Shown here piece by piece: positions 24,619 to 33,374 of a DNA stretch of 64,000 nucleotides. Position 1 is the stretch's first letter; every line of letters begins with the position of its first letter. The notes below the pieces were generated by a model. That model did no database searches and had not been told where the DNA came from. It was given only the letters and a program-made list of their open reading frames with translations. The position numbers were made by a program, and so were the translations under genes. The stretch is from Streptomyces lichenis (lineage in GTDB: Bacteria > Actinomycetota > Actinomycetes > Streptomycetales > Streptomycetaceae). The stretch is taken from positions 62,001-126,000 of the forward strand of contig NZ_JALPTH010000013.1 in the NCBI RefSeq assembly GCF_023218175.1. Reading direction: 5' to 3'.

Positions 24619-25857
24619 GTGACCGCAGTGACCGCGCAGAACTCCGCGCAGGACCCCGCCCGCCACACCGCTCAGGACCCCGTCCGCAACACGGCGCAGA
24701 CCCCCGCCGTCCAGCCCGAGGCCGAGGCCCAGGCCCCGGCCGGGGCGGCCCCGGTCCGCTTCACCGGTGACGCCCGCCCGTACGGCGGCGGCGACCCCTA
24801 CGCCGACTACCGGACCGCCGACTTCCCCTTCACCGGACTGGTGGACCTGGCCGACCGCCGGCTCGGCGCGGGCGTGATCGCCGCCAACGACGAGTTCTTC
24901 GCCGAGCGGGAGAACCTGCTCAAGCCCGAGCCCGCCGAGTTCGACCCCGAGCACTTCGGCCACAAGGGCAAGGTCATGGACGGCTGGGAGACCCGCCGCC
25001 GCCGCGGTACGGACGCCGGCACGCCCCACCCGGTGGACGAGGACCACGACTGGGCCCTGGTCCGCCTCGGCGCTCCCGGCGTCGTCCGCGGTCTGGTCGT
25101 GGACACCGCCCACTTCCGCGGCAACTACCCGCAGGCCGTGTCGGTGGAGGCCGCCTCCGTGGCCGGCTCCCCGTCCCCCGAGGAGCTGCTCGCCGACGGC
25201 GTCGAGTGGACCGTGATCGTGCCGCGCACCGCCGTCGGCGGGCACGCCGCCAACGGCTTCACCGTCGAGTCCGGCAGGCGCTTCACCCACCTGCGGGTCA
25301 AGCAGCACCCCGACGGCGGCATCGCCCGCCTCCGGGTCTACGGCGAGGTCGTCCCCGACCCGGTCTGGCTCGGAGTCCTCGGCGCCTTCGACGTGGCCGC
25401 CCTGGAGAACGGCGGCCTGGTCGAGGACGCCTCCGACCGGTTCTACTCGCCCGCCACCAACACCATCCAGCCGGGCCGCTCCCGCAAGATGGACGACGGC
25501 TGGGAGACCCGCCGCCGCCGCGACAAGGGCAACGACTGGATCCGCTACCGCCTGGTCGAGCAGTCCGCCATCCGCGCCGTGGAGATCGACACCGCGTACC
25601 TCAAGGGCAACAGCGCCGGCTGGGCCGCCCTTTCCGTACGCGACGGCGCCGACGGCGACGACTGGACCGAGATCCTGCCCCGCACGCGGCTCCAGCCCGA
25701 TACCAACCACCGGTTCGTGCTGCCGGAGCCGGCCGTCGGCACCCATGTGCGGATCGACATCTACCCCGACGGCGGCATCTCCCGCCTGCGGCTGTTCGGC
25801 TCGCTGACGGACGAGGGCGCCAAGCGCCTGGCCGCCCGCCACGACGAGCTGAGCTGA
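24619..25857 (+). CDS. alc: allantoicase
   Basis: Hydrolyses allantoate to ureidoglycolate and urea. The 412-aa protein contains the two tandem allantoicase domains, each marked by DGWETRRRR (about residues 120-128 and 293-301) and by PDGGI(A/S)RLR-type ends. An Ala/Gln-rich N-terminal tail of about 50 residues precedes the first domain. GTG 24619 has AAGGA 5 nt upstream; GTG 24598 is an alternative. It is second in the allB-alc operon. A 14-bp stem terminator follows at 25931-25968. The enzyme that would split ureidoglycolate to glyoxylate is not in the window. Confidence 0.95.
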   Translation: MTAVTAQNSAQDPARHTAQDPVRNTAQTPAVQPEAEAQAPAGAAPVRFTGDARPYGGGDPYADYRTADFPFTGLVDLADRRLGAGVIAANDEFFAERENLLKPEPAEFDPEHFGHKGKVMDGWETRRRRGTDAGTPHPVDEDHDWALVRLGAPGVVRGLVVDTAHFRGNYPQAVSVEAASVAGSPSPEELLADGVEWTVIVPRTAVGGHAANGFTVESGRRFTHLRVKQHPDGGIARLRVYGEVVPDPVWLGVLGAFDVAALENGGLVEDASDRFYSPATNTIQPGRSRKMDDGWETRRRRDKGNDWIRYRLVEQSAIRAVEIDTAYLKGNSAGWAALSVRDGADGDDWTEILPRTRLQPDTNHRFVLPEPAVGTHVRIDIYPDGGISRLRLFGSLTDEGAKRLAARHDELS

Positions 25858-25930
25858 GCCGGGGCCTCTTGCTGCGGCCCGCCGACACGGGCCGCGCCCA
25901 CCCGGGCGGGAACGACACCCGCCCGTACGC

Positions 25931-25968
25931 CGAGGGCGCACCGGAAGGACAGCACCGGTGCGCCCTCG
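25931..25968. terminator. bidirectional terminator
   Basis: CGAGGGCGCACCGG (25931-25944) pairs perfectly with 25955-25968, 10-nt loop, between convergent allantoicase and SDR genes. Confidence 0.8.
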
Positions 25969-25992
25969 GGCCTTGCTCCGACCCCCGCGTGC

Positions 25993-26733
25993 CTACGCCG
26001 CGTGGCCGCCGTCCACCGAGAACTCGGCGCCCGTGACGTACCCGGCCTCCTCGCCCGCCAGATACGCCACCAGCGAAGCCACCTCGTCCGCCGAGCCGAA
26101 CCGGCCCAGCGCGGTGAGCCCGATCTGCCCCTCGGCCATCGGCCCGTCCGCCGGGTTCATATCGGTGTCGATCGGACCGGGGTGCACCACGTTGGCGGTG
26201 ATGCCCCGGCCGCCCAGCTCACGGGCGAGCGCCTTGTTCAGCCCGATCAGCGCCGACTTGCTCATGGCGTACAGCGTCCCGCCCGGCCCCGGCACCCGCT
26301 GGGTCATACAGCTGGCGATGGTGATGATCCGCCCGCCGCGCCCCATCACCCCGGCCGCCGCCCGCGAGGCCACGTACACCCCGCGCACGTTCACGGCGAG
26401 CACCCGGTCCACATCGGGGAACGAGATCGTCTCGATCGGGCCGAGCACCCCCACCCCGGCGTTGTTGACCAGCACGTCCAGCCGCCCGCCCAGTGCCTCC
26501 GCGGCCCGCTCCACCGCGCCCGCCGCCTCGGCCGCGTCACCCGAGTCGGCCCGCAGCGCGACCCCGCGCCGCCCGGTCGACTCGATCGTCCGCACCACCT
26601 CCCGGGCCGCCTCCTCGCCGTGCGCATAGGTGACGGCGACATCCGCCCCGTCCCGCGCCAGGCGCAGCGCCGTGGCCGCTCCGATACCCCGGCTCCCGCC
26701 CGTGACCAGCGCCGTCCTGCCTCGCATATCCAC
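25993..26733 (-). CDS. short-chain dehydrogenase/reductase
   Basis: A 246-aa classical SDR. The cofactor motif TGGSRGIGAATALRLARDGA is at residues about 10-29, NNAG follows near 90, and the catalytic Ser-Tyr-Lys set is in IASCMTQRVPGPGGTLYAMSK. Asp/Ala after the second strand (VTYAHGEEA) favours NADP. The GTG at 26733 was chosen since GAGGAG lies about 7 nt upstream; ATG 26751 and ATG 26727 are alternatives. The substrate is unknown; the closest annotated type would be 3-oxoacyl-reductase-like. Confidence 0.88.
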   Translation of the reverse strand: MDMRGRTALVTGGSRGIGAATALRLARDGADVAVTYAHGEEAAREVVRTIESTGRRGVALRADSGDAAEAAGAVERAAEALGGRLDVLVNNAGVGVLGPIETISFPDVDRVLAVNVRGVYVASRAAAGVMGRGGRIITIASCMTQRVPGPGGTLYAMSKSALIGLNKALARELGGRGITANVVHPGPIDTDMNPADGPMAEGQIGLTALGRFGSADEVASLVAYLAGEEAGYVTGAEFSVDGGHAA

Positions 26734-26950
26734 TTCGGTACTCCTCGTCATCCGTCTCGCCTCTTCCGGCCGAGGACTCCATCCCATCGCCGGGCGCCCC
26801 TGGGCGCTGGCGGGGATCGGACACCGAGCCGGGGCGGGGATCGGCGCGTCCGGGGGGGGGGAGTCCGGCCGATGAGTTACGGGCACGGGGGCGGTCTGTC
26901 CTGGTGTACGTCCCCGAGGGGATTCGGCACCCAGCGAGAGGCGGACCGCC

Positions 26951-27565
26951 ATGGCCACGCTCACCTTGAACGCCTTCCTCACCCTCGACGGCGTGATGCA
27001 GGCGCCCGGCGGACCCGAGGAGGACCCGAGCGACGGGTTCACCGGCGGCGGCTGGCAGGCTCCCTTCGTCGACGAGGACCTGATCCGCTTCGTCACCGGA
27101 TACCTCGGCCGCGCCGACGGCATCCTGCTCGGCCGCCGGACCTACGAGATCTTCGCCGGCTACTGGCCGAAGGTCACCGACGAGGAGGACCGGATCGCCG
27201 GCATCCTCAACTCCCGTCCCAAGTACGTGGTCTCCTCCACCCTCACCTCCGCCGACTGGGAGCACACCACCCTGCTCGGCGGCGACCCAGTGGCTGCGGT
27301 GACCCGGCTGAAGGAGGAGGCCGAGGGGGAGGTCCAGGTGCACGGCAGCACCCGGCTGGCCGGGACCCTCGTCGCGCACGGCCTGCTGGACGAGCTGAAC
27401 CTGCTGGTTCACCCAGTCTTCCTGGGCCAGGGCCGCCGGCTCTTCCCCGACGGCGGGGCCCCCGCCGCGTACGCCCTGACCGGGCAGCGCACCACCGGCG
27501 CCGGGGTGGTGGTCACTACCTACCGGCCCGAAGGACCGGCCCGCTTCGGCCTCGTCGGGGAGTGA
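26951..27565 (+). CDS. dihydrofolate reductase/RibD-C domain protein
   Basis: A 204-aa protein of the RibD C-terminal/dihydrofolate-reductase-like family (YyaP/YwjB type). Motifs are LTLNAFLTLDGVMQAPGGPE at the N-terminus, GILLGRRTYEIFAGYW, YVVSSTL, VQVHGSTRLAGTLVAHGLLD and LLVHPVFLGQGRRLF. These proteins bind NADPH, but few have a known substrate. Divergent from the SDR gene. Confidence 0.85.
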   Translation: MATLTLNAFLTLDGVMQAPGGPEEDPSDGFTGGGWQAPFVDEDLIRFVTGYLGRADGILLGRRTYEIFAGYWPKVTDEEDRIAGILNSRPKYVVSSTLTSADWEHTTLLGGDPVAAVTRLKEEAEGEVQVHGSTRLAGTLVAHGLLDELNLLVHPVFLGQGRRLFPDGGAPAAYALTGQRTTGAGVVVTTYRPEGPARFGLVGE

Positions 27566-27573
27566 GCGCGGGC

Positions 27574-28175
27574 CTACTCCTGGACGGGTACGGCCCGCAG
27601 GTTGCCGGCCGCACTCCCCTGAGCCGCCGGGTCGTCCGCGTCCGGAGGCGCCGGAGGTGGCGCGGGGGCCGCGCCGGTGCAACTCCTCGTGGTGGGAGGC
27701 CAGATGGCGGGCAGCGGCCTGGTGGGTGACGGCGCTCCGGCCGCAGAGCAGTGTGGATCGCCCCCTGGTCCGGGCCCGGCTCGGGGGTGGTGAACCGCAC
27801 CCCGGGCAGCAGCGCGGCCAGGTGCGCGGCGGTGCGCTGGTTGGACGCCGGGCCGCCGACGCAGAACTCGGCCCGGGTGCCGGAGCCCTGGCGGGTCTGG
27901 TCATGGGCGGCGATCTGGACCTCGGCCCCGCAATCCTTGACCAGCGCGGCCGGTTCGAGCAGCGCGAAGGCGTCGCGCCGGTGCACCGAGCGCTGCTCCC
28001 CGCCCATCTGGCGGTTGACCACGAACAGGCACTCCGAGCCGTGCGGCAGCCCGAAGAACCGCTGCCTGCGCCGGAGTCGGCGCCGCCACAGATACGTACG
28101 GGCGGACCGGCCAAGGCCCGCGCTGATCCCGGCGGCCACCACCCCGAGCGCGACTTCCAGCACCCCGTCGGTCAT
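27574..28175 (-). pseudogene. frameshifted hypothetical gene at end of CtaG operon
   Basis: The first 140 codons from ATG 28175 (overlapping the CtaG stop by ATGA) form an intact reading frame with a hydrophobic start, a RRRLRRRQRFFGLPHGSECL segment, FALLEPAALVKDCGA and FCVGGPASNQRTAAHLAALL. I know this pattern from a conserved streptomycete family of unknown function. After GPDQGA the family sequence is lost. About 25 residues seem deleted, and the next conserved piece (LLCGRSAVTHQAAARHL) appears in another frame, with the natural-looking end (TAG at 27574-27576) in a third. The original frame stays open to 27516, so a chimeric 219-aa product is possible. Confidence 0.6.
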
Positions 28176-29038
28176 GCCGGGACTCCAGCGGCCCCCTCCC
28201 GCGCGGTGCAGCCCCCGGCCGCCCCGCCTCCTCGCGGGCGGGCGCGGCGGGGCCGCCAGCCGGCCACCAGGGCGGCCGCCAGCAATAGTTCGGCGATGTC
28301 GCCGCCGTAGTACATCAGCTCCGCGCCGCCCTGGAGCTGCTCCAGCGGGGCCCGCACCCGCAGGTACAGGTTCGCGTACACCAGCTGGGAGACGGTGGAG
28401 TGCGCGGCGATGGCGGCGCCGAGGACCACCAGCCGGGCCGGTACGCCCGGGCGGGCGGGCGCCGGGTCCGGGCCGGCGATCACCCAGGCGAACAGGCAGC
28501 CCGACAGCAGGAAGTGCGCGTGCAGGGCGAGATGGGCGAGCGGACGGCCGTGCACCGCCTCGTACAGCGGGGTGAAGTACAGCGCGCCCAGGGTGCCGGT
28601 GGAGAGCAGCAGCGCGGTCACCGGATGGCCGATCAGCCGCAGGGGCGGGCTGCGCAGCACCCGGACCAGGCGCCGGGCGCGCGGCGGCGGCAGGGTGCGG
28701 CAGAGCAGGGTGACCGGCGCGCCCAGGACCAGCAGCAGCGGCGCGTACATGCCGATCAGCAGATGCTGGAGCATATGGCCCCGGAAGTCCTGGTGGGCGA
28801 ACGGCGCCACCGGCGGCAGCAGCGCCGCGCCCAGCACCCCGAGCCCGGTGAGGAACGCGGCGGTGCGGTGCCGCCGCCAGCCGGCCGCCGGGTTGCGGTG
28901 CCGGGCCAGCGCCGCCAGCAGCAGATAGACCGCGGCGGCGGCGAGCAGCGCGGTCAGCGGCAGCGCGGTGAACAGCGGCGGCCCGTCGGCACCGGCCCCG
29001 GGAGCCGCGCCCGCGCCGGTGCCGTGCGCGGGGGTCAC
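28172..29038 (-). CDS. ctaG: CtaG-type cytochrome c oxidase assembly factor
   Basis: A 288-aa multi-pass membrane protein of the Caa3_CtaG family. Conserved His-rich motifs are PFAHQDFRGHMLQHLLIGMY and LYFTPLYEAVHGRPLAHLALHAHFLLSGCLFAW, with AHSTVSQLVYANLYL and the acidic membrane motif YYGGDIAELLLA. Members help insert copper into, or assemble, cytochrome oxidases and related copper enzymes. The GTG start overlaps the stop of the DUF2243 gene by GTGA; the end overlaps the next start. Confidence 0.88.
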   Translation of the reverse strand: MTPAHGTGAGAAPGAGADGPPLFTALPLTALLAAAAVYLLLAALARHRNPAAGWRRHRTAAFLTGLGVLGAALLPPVAPFAHQDFRGHMLQHLLIGMYAPLLLVLGAPVTLLCRTLPPPRARRLVRVLRSPPLRLIGHPVTALLLSTGTLGALYFTPLYEAVHGRPLAHLALHAHFLLSGCLFAWVIAGPDPAPARPGVPARLVVLGAAIAAHSTVSQLVYANLYLRVRAPLEQLQGGAELMYYGGDIAELLLAAALVAGWRPRRARPRGGGAAGGCTAREGAAGVPA

Positions 29039-29601
29039 GACGCGGCCGGGCCGCCCCCGGACCCGCCCCCGGCCGAGGGGTCGAAGGGGCGGCCGCGGCG
29101 CTGGAGGGTCCAGCCGGCCGCCACCAGCACCGCGCCCAGCAGCAGGAACCCGAGGTCCCACCAGAGCTGCCGCTCACCGGCGTACACATGGTGGATGCCG
29201 AGGACGTGGTGGTCCAGGACGCCTTCGACCAGGTTGAACAGCCCCCAGCCGACCAGCACCCAGCCCCACAGCGCCGGGGAGGTCCACACCCGGCGGCGGT
29301 GGTGGGTGACCCGGGCGTAGAGGACGGCCAGACCGGTCAGCACGGCGAGCCAGCAGACGGTGTGGAAGATCCCGTCCCAGACGGTGTTCATCTCCAGCCC
29401 CGCCACGGTGTCCGCCGGGTAGTACCTCACCCCGATGCGGTCGGTGTCGGTGCTGGTCAGCATGTGGTGCCACTGGAGCAGCTGGTGCAGCAGGATGCCG
29501 TCGACGAAGCCGCCGAGCCCCACCCCCAGCACGATGCCCGGGAGCCGCAGGCCGCGGGCGGCGCCGGTGGTGTCCGCGGCCGTACCGGTGGTCGTGGCCA
29601 T
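29035..29601 (-). CDS. DUF2243 membrane protein
   Basis: A 188-aa protein with four membrane segments. GIVLGVGLGGFVDGILLHQL, followed by QWHHMLTST and DGIFHTVCWLAVLTG, then GWGLFNLVEGVLDHHVLGIHH, are the His-rich motifs of DUF2243. The family is almost always found next to CtaG, as here, and the many membrane His residues suggest a metal-related role. The ATG at 29601 was chosen because the conserved domain begins 25 residues later; the frame upstream is Arg/Pro-rich. First gene of the operon. Confidence 0.88.
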   Translation of the reverse strand: MATTTGTAADTTGAARGLRLPGIVLGVGLGGFVDGILLHQLLQWHHMLTSTDTDRIGVRYYPADTVAGLEMNTVWDGIFHTVCWLAVLTGLAVLYARVTHHRRRVWTSPALWGWVLVGWGLFNLVEGVLDHHVLGIHHVYAGERQLWWDLGFLLLGAVLVAAGWTLQRRGRPFDPSAGGGSGGGPAAS

Positions 29602-29821
29602 GGAAGTGACTCCGTTCCTCGGGGCGTTCTCCGTGACGTGGCGGGACCTCGTCCCGTACGTGCCCCGGGTGGGCCGTCCCAGTCGCATCCGGCACGGGGG
29701 CAGGGGGAGGGGCGGCGGTCCGGGGGAGGCCGACCGTAACGCCCGCCGCCGCCTCCCGCCCGGGCGGCGGCGCGGCACGCACCGGCCCGTCACACCGACG
29801 GCGGCGCCCCGCATCCCGGGG

Positions 29822-30040
29822 CTACGCCTTGCGGACGCCGTCCGCGATCATCAGCACCAGGAAGCCGAGCACCGCGATGACGATATGGGCGAACAGCTCC
29901 CACCCCTGGAGGAAGCCCGCCTTCCCGATCAGCCAGTCGGTGAACCCCATCAGGCGGAACCACGGCCATACCTCCCGGATCACACCGCAGACGCCCGCGA
30001 TCAGCAGGATTCCACCCACCAGCTCCAGTAGTTTCTTCAT
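29822..30040 (-). CDS. small two-helix membrane protein
   Basis: A 72-aa protein with two membrane segments, LLELVGGILLIAGVCGVI (4-21) and AHIVIAVLGFLVLMIADGV (51-69), joined by an amphipathic Trp-rich loop (EVWPWFRLMGFTDWLIG). GGAGG lies 9 nt before the ATG. I do not recognise a family. Divergent from the sensor kinase, with start codons 147 nt apart. Confidence 0.65.
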   Translation of the reverse strand: MKKLLELVGGILLIAGVCGVIREVWPWFRLMGFTDWLIGKAGFLQGWELFAHIVIAVLGFLVLMIADGVRKA

Positions 30041-30174
30041 GGTGCCGATCCTCCGCCGGGCGGGGCCTCCGCCGCGTCCGGCAACGGCACCGTTCCGAGG
30101 GTCCGAAAGTATCGGCCCGTTCGACTTCGGTAGCCGCCCGCCCGCCGGGCCGCCCCTTCCGCCTCGCCGCTGCG

Positions 30175-30180
30175 TAGCGT
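30175..30180 (+). promoter_or_regulatory. -10 hexamer of a likely leaderless transcript
   Basis: TAGCGT ends 7 nt before the kinase ATG at 30188; the only SD-like GGAGG is 2 nt from the ATG, too close to work. Confidence 0.45.
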
Positions 30181-30187
30181 GGAGGGC

Positions 30188-31462
30188 ATGACGCGAGCGG
30201 AGTACCGCTGGCTGCTCCCCTCCGACCTGGCGGACGACCCGGCGGAGGCGGCGGCCACACCACAGCAGAGCCCCGTGCGGGACGCCGGCGGCCCGGCGGC
30301 CCGGGGCGCCCGGTGGCGGCCGGGGCGGCGCCGGACGGTCCGCGACTGGGTGGTGGACACCGCCGCCTTCGCCTTCGCCGCCCTGCTCGGGGTGCTCGCC
30401 GCCGAGGCCTCCCGGGGGATGGACAACGCCTCCGCGGTGGTCGTCGCCGACCAGGTCGTCGCGGCCGCCGCCTGCTGCGCCCTGTGGGTGCGCCGGCGGT
30501 GGCCGGTGCAGCTGACCGCCGTGCTGAGCGTGGTCGGCATCGTCGCCCCGGGGGTCGGCGGCGCGCTGCTCGTCGCCCTGTTCACCGCCGCGGTCCGGGT
30601 GCCGTTCGGCCGGCTCGCCCCGCTGGGGCTGTTCGCCATGGCCTGCTCGATCGCCCAGGCGGTGGTCCGGCCCGACCCGTCGATGGGACTGCTCGCCGGG
30701 GTCATCGCCAGCGCGGTGCTGCTCCTGCTGGTCACCGGCTGGGGCATGCTGGTGCGCTCCCGCCGCCAGCTGGTGGCCGCCCTGCGGGAACGGGCCGCCC
30801 GCGCCGAGGCCGAGGCGGAGCTGCGCGCCGAGCAGGCCCAGCGCGCCGCCCGGGAGGCCATCGCCCGGGAGATGCACGACGTCCTCGCCCATCGGCTCAC
30901 CCTGCTCAGCGTGCACGCCGGGGCCCTGGAGTTCCGGCCCGACGCCGCCCCCGCCGACGTGGCCCGGGCCGCCGGGGTGATCCGGGACAGCGCCCATGAC
31001 GCCCTTGAGGACCTGCGCGAGATCATCGGGGTGCTGCGCGCCCCCGGCGAGGGCGACCCGGACCGGCCGCAGCCCACCCTCGCCACCCTGGACGAGCTGG
31101 CTGCCGAGTCCCGGCAGGCCGGGATGCGGGTCACCCTGGACAACGGCGTCCCCGACCCCTCGGGCGTCCCCGCCGCCACCGGCCGCGCCGTCTACCGGGT
31201 CGCCCAGGAGGGCCTGACCAACGCCCGCAAGCACGCCCCGGGCGCCGAGGTCACCGTCACCGTGCGCGGCCGCCCCGGCGACGGGCTCACCGTCGAGGTG
31301 CGCAACCCGGCCGCCCAAGACAGCGCGGCCCGGATGCCCGGCGCCGGGCAGGGGCTGATCGGGCTCACCGAGCGGGCCGTGCTGGCCGGCGGCCGGCTCG
31401 ACCACGGGCCCCTCCCCGAGGGCGGGTTCGCCCTGCGGGCCTGGCTACCGTGGCCGGTATGA
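30188..31462 (+). CDS. NarL-type sensor histidine kinase
   Basis: A 424-aa kinase. Four to five membrane helices (about 50-185) form the sensor part without a visible extracellular loop domain. A coiled coil (ALRERAARAEAEAELRAEQA) leads to the HisKA_3 phospho-acceptor motif AREMHDVLAHRLTLLSVHAG with His230. The ATPase domain has VAQEGLTNARKHAPGA (N box) and GAGQGLIGLTERA (G box). Its TGA overlaps the start of the response regulator gene (ATGA), so they form a two-component system. The signal is unknown; the same operon direction continues into a P450. Confidence 0.92.
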   Translation: MTRAEYRWLLPSDLADDPAEAAATPQQSPVRDAGGPAARGARWRPGRRRTVRDWVVDTAAFAFAALLGVLAAEASRGMDNASAVVVADQVVAAAACCALWVRRRWPVQLTAVLSVVGIVAPGVGGALLVALFTAAVRVPFGRLAPLGLFAMACSIAQAVVRPDPSMGLLAGVIASAVLLLLVTGWGMLVRSRRQLVAALRERAARAEAEAELRAEQAQRAAREAIAREMHDVLAHRLTLLSVHAGALEFRPDAAPADVARAAGVIRDSAHDALEDLREIIGVLRAPGEGDPDRPQPTLATLDELAAESRQAGMRVTLDNGVPDPSGVPAATGRAVYRVAQEGLTNARKHAPGAEVTVTVRGRPGDGLTVEVRNPAAQDSAARMPGAGQGLIGLTERAVLAGGRLDHGPLPEGGFALRAWLPWPV

Positions 31463-32133
31463 CCATCCGGCTGCTCATCGTCGACGACGACCCCCTCGTC
31501 CGCGCGGGACTCACCCTGATGCTCGGCGGCGCCGGCATCGAGATCGTCGGCGAGGCCGCCGACGGCTCCGAGGTGCCCGCCCTGGTGGACCGGCTCGCCC
31601 CCGACGTCGTGCTGATGGACATCCGGATGCCCCGGGTGGACGGGCTCACCGCCACCGAGCGGCTGCGCGCCCGCCCCGGCGCCCCCGAGGTCGTGGTCCT
31701 CACCACCTTCCACGCCGACGAGCAGGTGGTGCGGGCGCTGCGGGCCGGAGCCGCCGGCTTCGTCCTCAAGGACACCCCGCCCGACCGGATCGTGGACGCG
31801 GTGCGGCGGGTCGCGGCCGGCGACCCGGTGCTCTCCCCGGCGGTCACCCGCCGGCTGATGGACCGGGTGGCGGACGCCCCGCCCGGCCCCGCCGACCGCC
31901 GGGCCGCGGCCACCGCGCGCCTCGCCGTCCTCGCCGAACGCGAACGGGAGGTGGCGCTCGCGGTCGGCGAGGGCCGGTCCAACGCCGAGATCGCCGCCGT
32001 GCTCTACATGAGCGTCCCCACCGTCAAGACCCATGTCTCCCGGGTGCTGGGCAAGCTCGGCCTCAACAACCGCGTCCAGATCGCCCTGCTGGTCCACGAC
32101 GCCGGACTGCTCGACGGCGACGCCGCGCCCTAG
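31459..32133 (+). CDS. NarL/LuxR-type response regulator
   Basis: A 224-aa regulator. The receiver domain has the acidic pair DDD near residue 10, phospho-acceptor Asp54 in DVVLMDIRMPRVDG, the Thr switch in VVLTTFHADE, and Lys in GFVLKDTPPDRIV. The C-terminal LuxR helix-turn-helix reads LAEREREVALAVGEGRSNAE followed by LYMSVPTVKTHVSRVLGKL. Partner of the kinase with which it overlaps. Possible target: the P450 gene 37 nt downstream. Confidence 0.94.
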   Translation: MTIRLLIVDDDPLVRAGLTLMLGGAGIEIVGEAADGSEVPALVDRLAPDVVLMDIRMPRVDGLTATERLRARPGAPEVVVLTTFHADEQVVRALRAGAAGFVLKDTPPDRIVDAVRRVAAGDPVLSPAVTRRLMDRVADAPPGPADRRAAATARLAVLAEREREVALAVGEGRSNAEIAAVLYMSVPTVKTHVSRVLGKLGLNNRVQIALLVHDAGLLDGDAAP

Positions 32134-32158
32134 CGGACCGGCGGGCGGGCCGGGTGCC

Positions 32159-32164
32159 TACAGT
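32159..32164 (+). promoter_or_regulatory. -10 hexamer of a likely leaderless transcript
   Basis: TACAGT, 6 nt before the P450 ATG. No Shine-Dalgarno is present between them. Confidence 0.45.
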
Positions 32165-32170
32165 GGGCCG

Positions 32171-33355
32171 ATGGAGATCATCGAACTCGGCGCGCTCGCC
32201 GAGGACTTCACCGCCGACCCGTATCCGGTGTACGCCAAGCTGCGCGGCGCCGGTCCGGTGCACCGGGTGCGCACCCCGCAGGGCCAGGAGGTGTGGCTGG
32301 TGGTCGGCCACTCCGAGGCGCGGGCCGCGCTGGCCGACCCCCGGCTGTCGAAGTCGCCCGCCACCGTCGGCGGCACCATGCTGGACGAGCAGGTGGTCGG
32401 TTCCAGCCTGCTGGTCCTGGACCCGCCCGACCACACCCGGCTGCGCCGGCTGGTGGCCCGGGAGTTCACCGGGCGCCGGGTGGAGGCGCTGCGCCCCCGC
32501 GTCCAGTCGATCACCGACGGCCTGCTGGACGCCATGGCGGGCGGCGGCGGGCGGCGGGCCGACCTGGTGGACGGGCTGGCCTTCCCGCTGCCCATCACCG
32601 TCATCTGCGAACTGCTCGGGGTGCCCGCCGCCGACCGGGACGCCTTCCGCGCCTGGACCACCGAGATCGTCGCGCCCAGCGGCGAGGAGTCCGAGTACGC
32701 CGCCGTACACGCGCTCTCCGGCTATCTGGACGAGCTCATCGAGGACAAGCGGTGCTCCGGGCCCGCCGACGACCTGCTCTCCGGGCTGCTGCGCACCCGC
32801 GCCGAGGACGGCGACGCGCTCTCCGCGACCGAGCTGCGCGCCATGGCGTACCTGCTGCTGATCGCCGGGCACGAGACCACCGTGAACCTGATCGGCAACG
32901 GGATGCGGGCGCTGCTCTCGCACCCGGAGCAGCTGGCCGCGCTCCGGGCCGATCCGGGGCTGCTGGACGGGGCGGTGGAGGAGATGCTCCGCTACGACGG
33001 GCCGGTGGAGACCGGCACGGTGCGCTTCGCCCGGGAGCCGGTGCCCTGCGGGGACGCGGTCATCCCGGCCGGTGCCTCGGTGCTGGTCGGGATCGCGGCG
33101 GGGGACCGGGACCCGGCCCGCTTCTCCGAGCCGGACCGCTTCGACATCCGCCGGGACACCTCCGGGCACCTCGCCTTCGGCCACGGCCTGCACTACTGCC
33201 TGGGCGCCCCGCTGGCCCGGCTGGAGGGCCGGATCGCGGTACGGGCCCTGCTGGACCGCTTCCCCGACCTCGCCCTCGACCCGGCCGCCGGCCCGCCGGA
33301 CTGGCTGCCCGGACTGCTCATCCGCGGGGTCCGCCGGCTGCCCGTGACCTGGTAG
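32171..33355 (+). CDS. cytochrome P450
   Basis: A 394-aa soluble actinobacterial P450 (CYP107-like by overall pattern). The I-helix oxygen motif is AGHETT (about residue 235), the K-helix ExxR is in EEMLRYDGP, and the haem loop FGHGLHYCLGAPLARLE has the thiolate Cys343. No ferredoxin gene is adjacent. The substrate is unknown and there is no biosynthetic cluster around it. The ATG at 32171 begins the conserved N-terminus; it may be transcribed without a leader. Confidence 0.94.
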   Translation: MEIIELGALAEDFTADPYPVYAKLRGAGPVHRVRTPQGQEVWLVVGHSEARAALADPRLSKSPATVGGTMLDEQVVGSSLLVLDPPDHTRLRRLVAREFTGRRVEALRPRVQSITDGLLDAMAGGGGRRADLVDGLAFPLPITVICELLGVPAADRDAFRAWTTEIVAPSGEESEYAAVHALSGYLDELIEDKRCSGPADDLLSGLLRTRAEDGDALSATELRAMAYLLLIAGHETTVNLIGNGMRALLSHPEQLAALRADPGLLDGAVEEMLRYDGPVETGTVRFAREPVPCGDAVIPAGASVLVGIAAGDRDPARFSEPDRFDIRRDTSGHLAFGHGLHYCLGAPLARLEGRIAVRALLDRFPDLALDPAAGPPDWLPGLLIRGVRRLPVTW

Positions 33356-33374
33356 AACTCGTCCTGGCCGGCTC

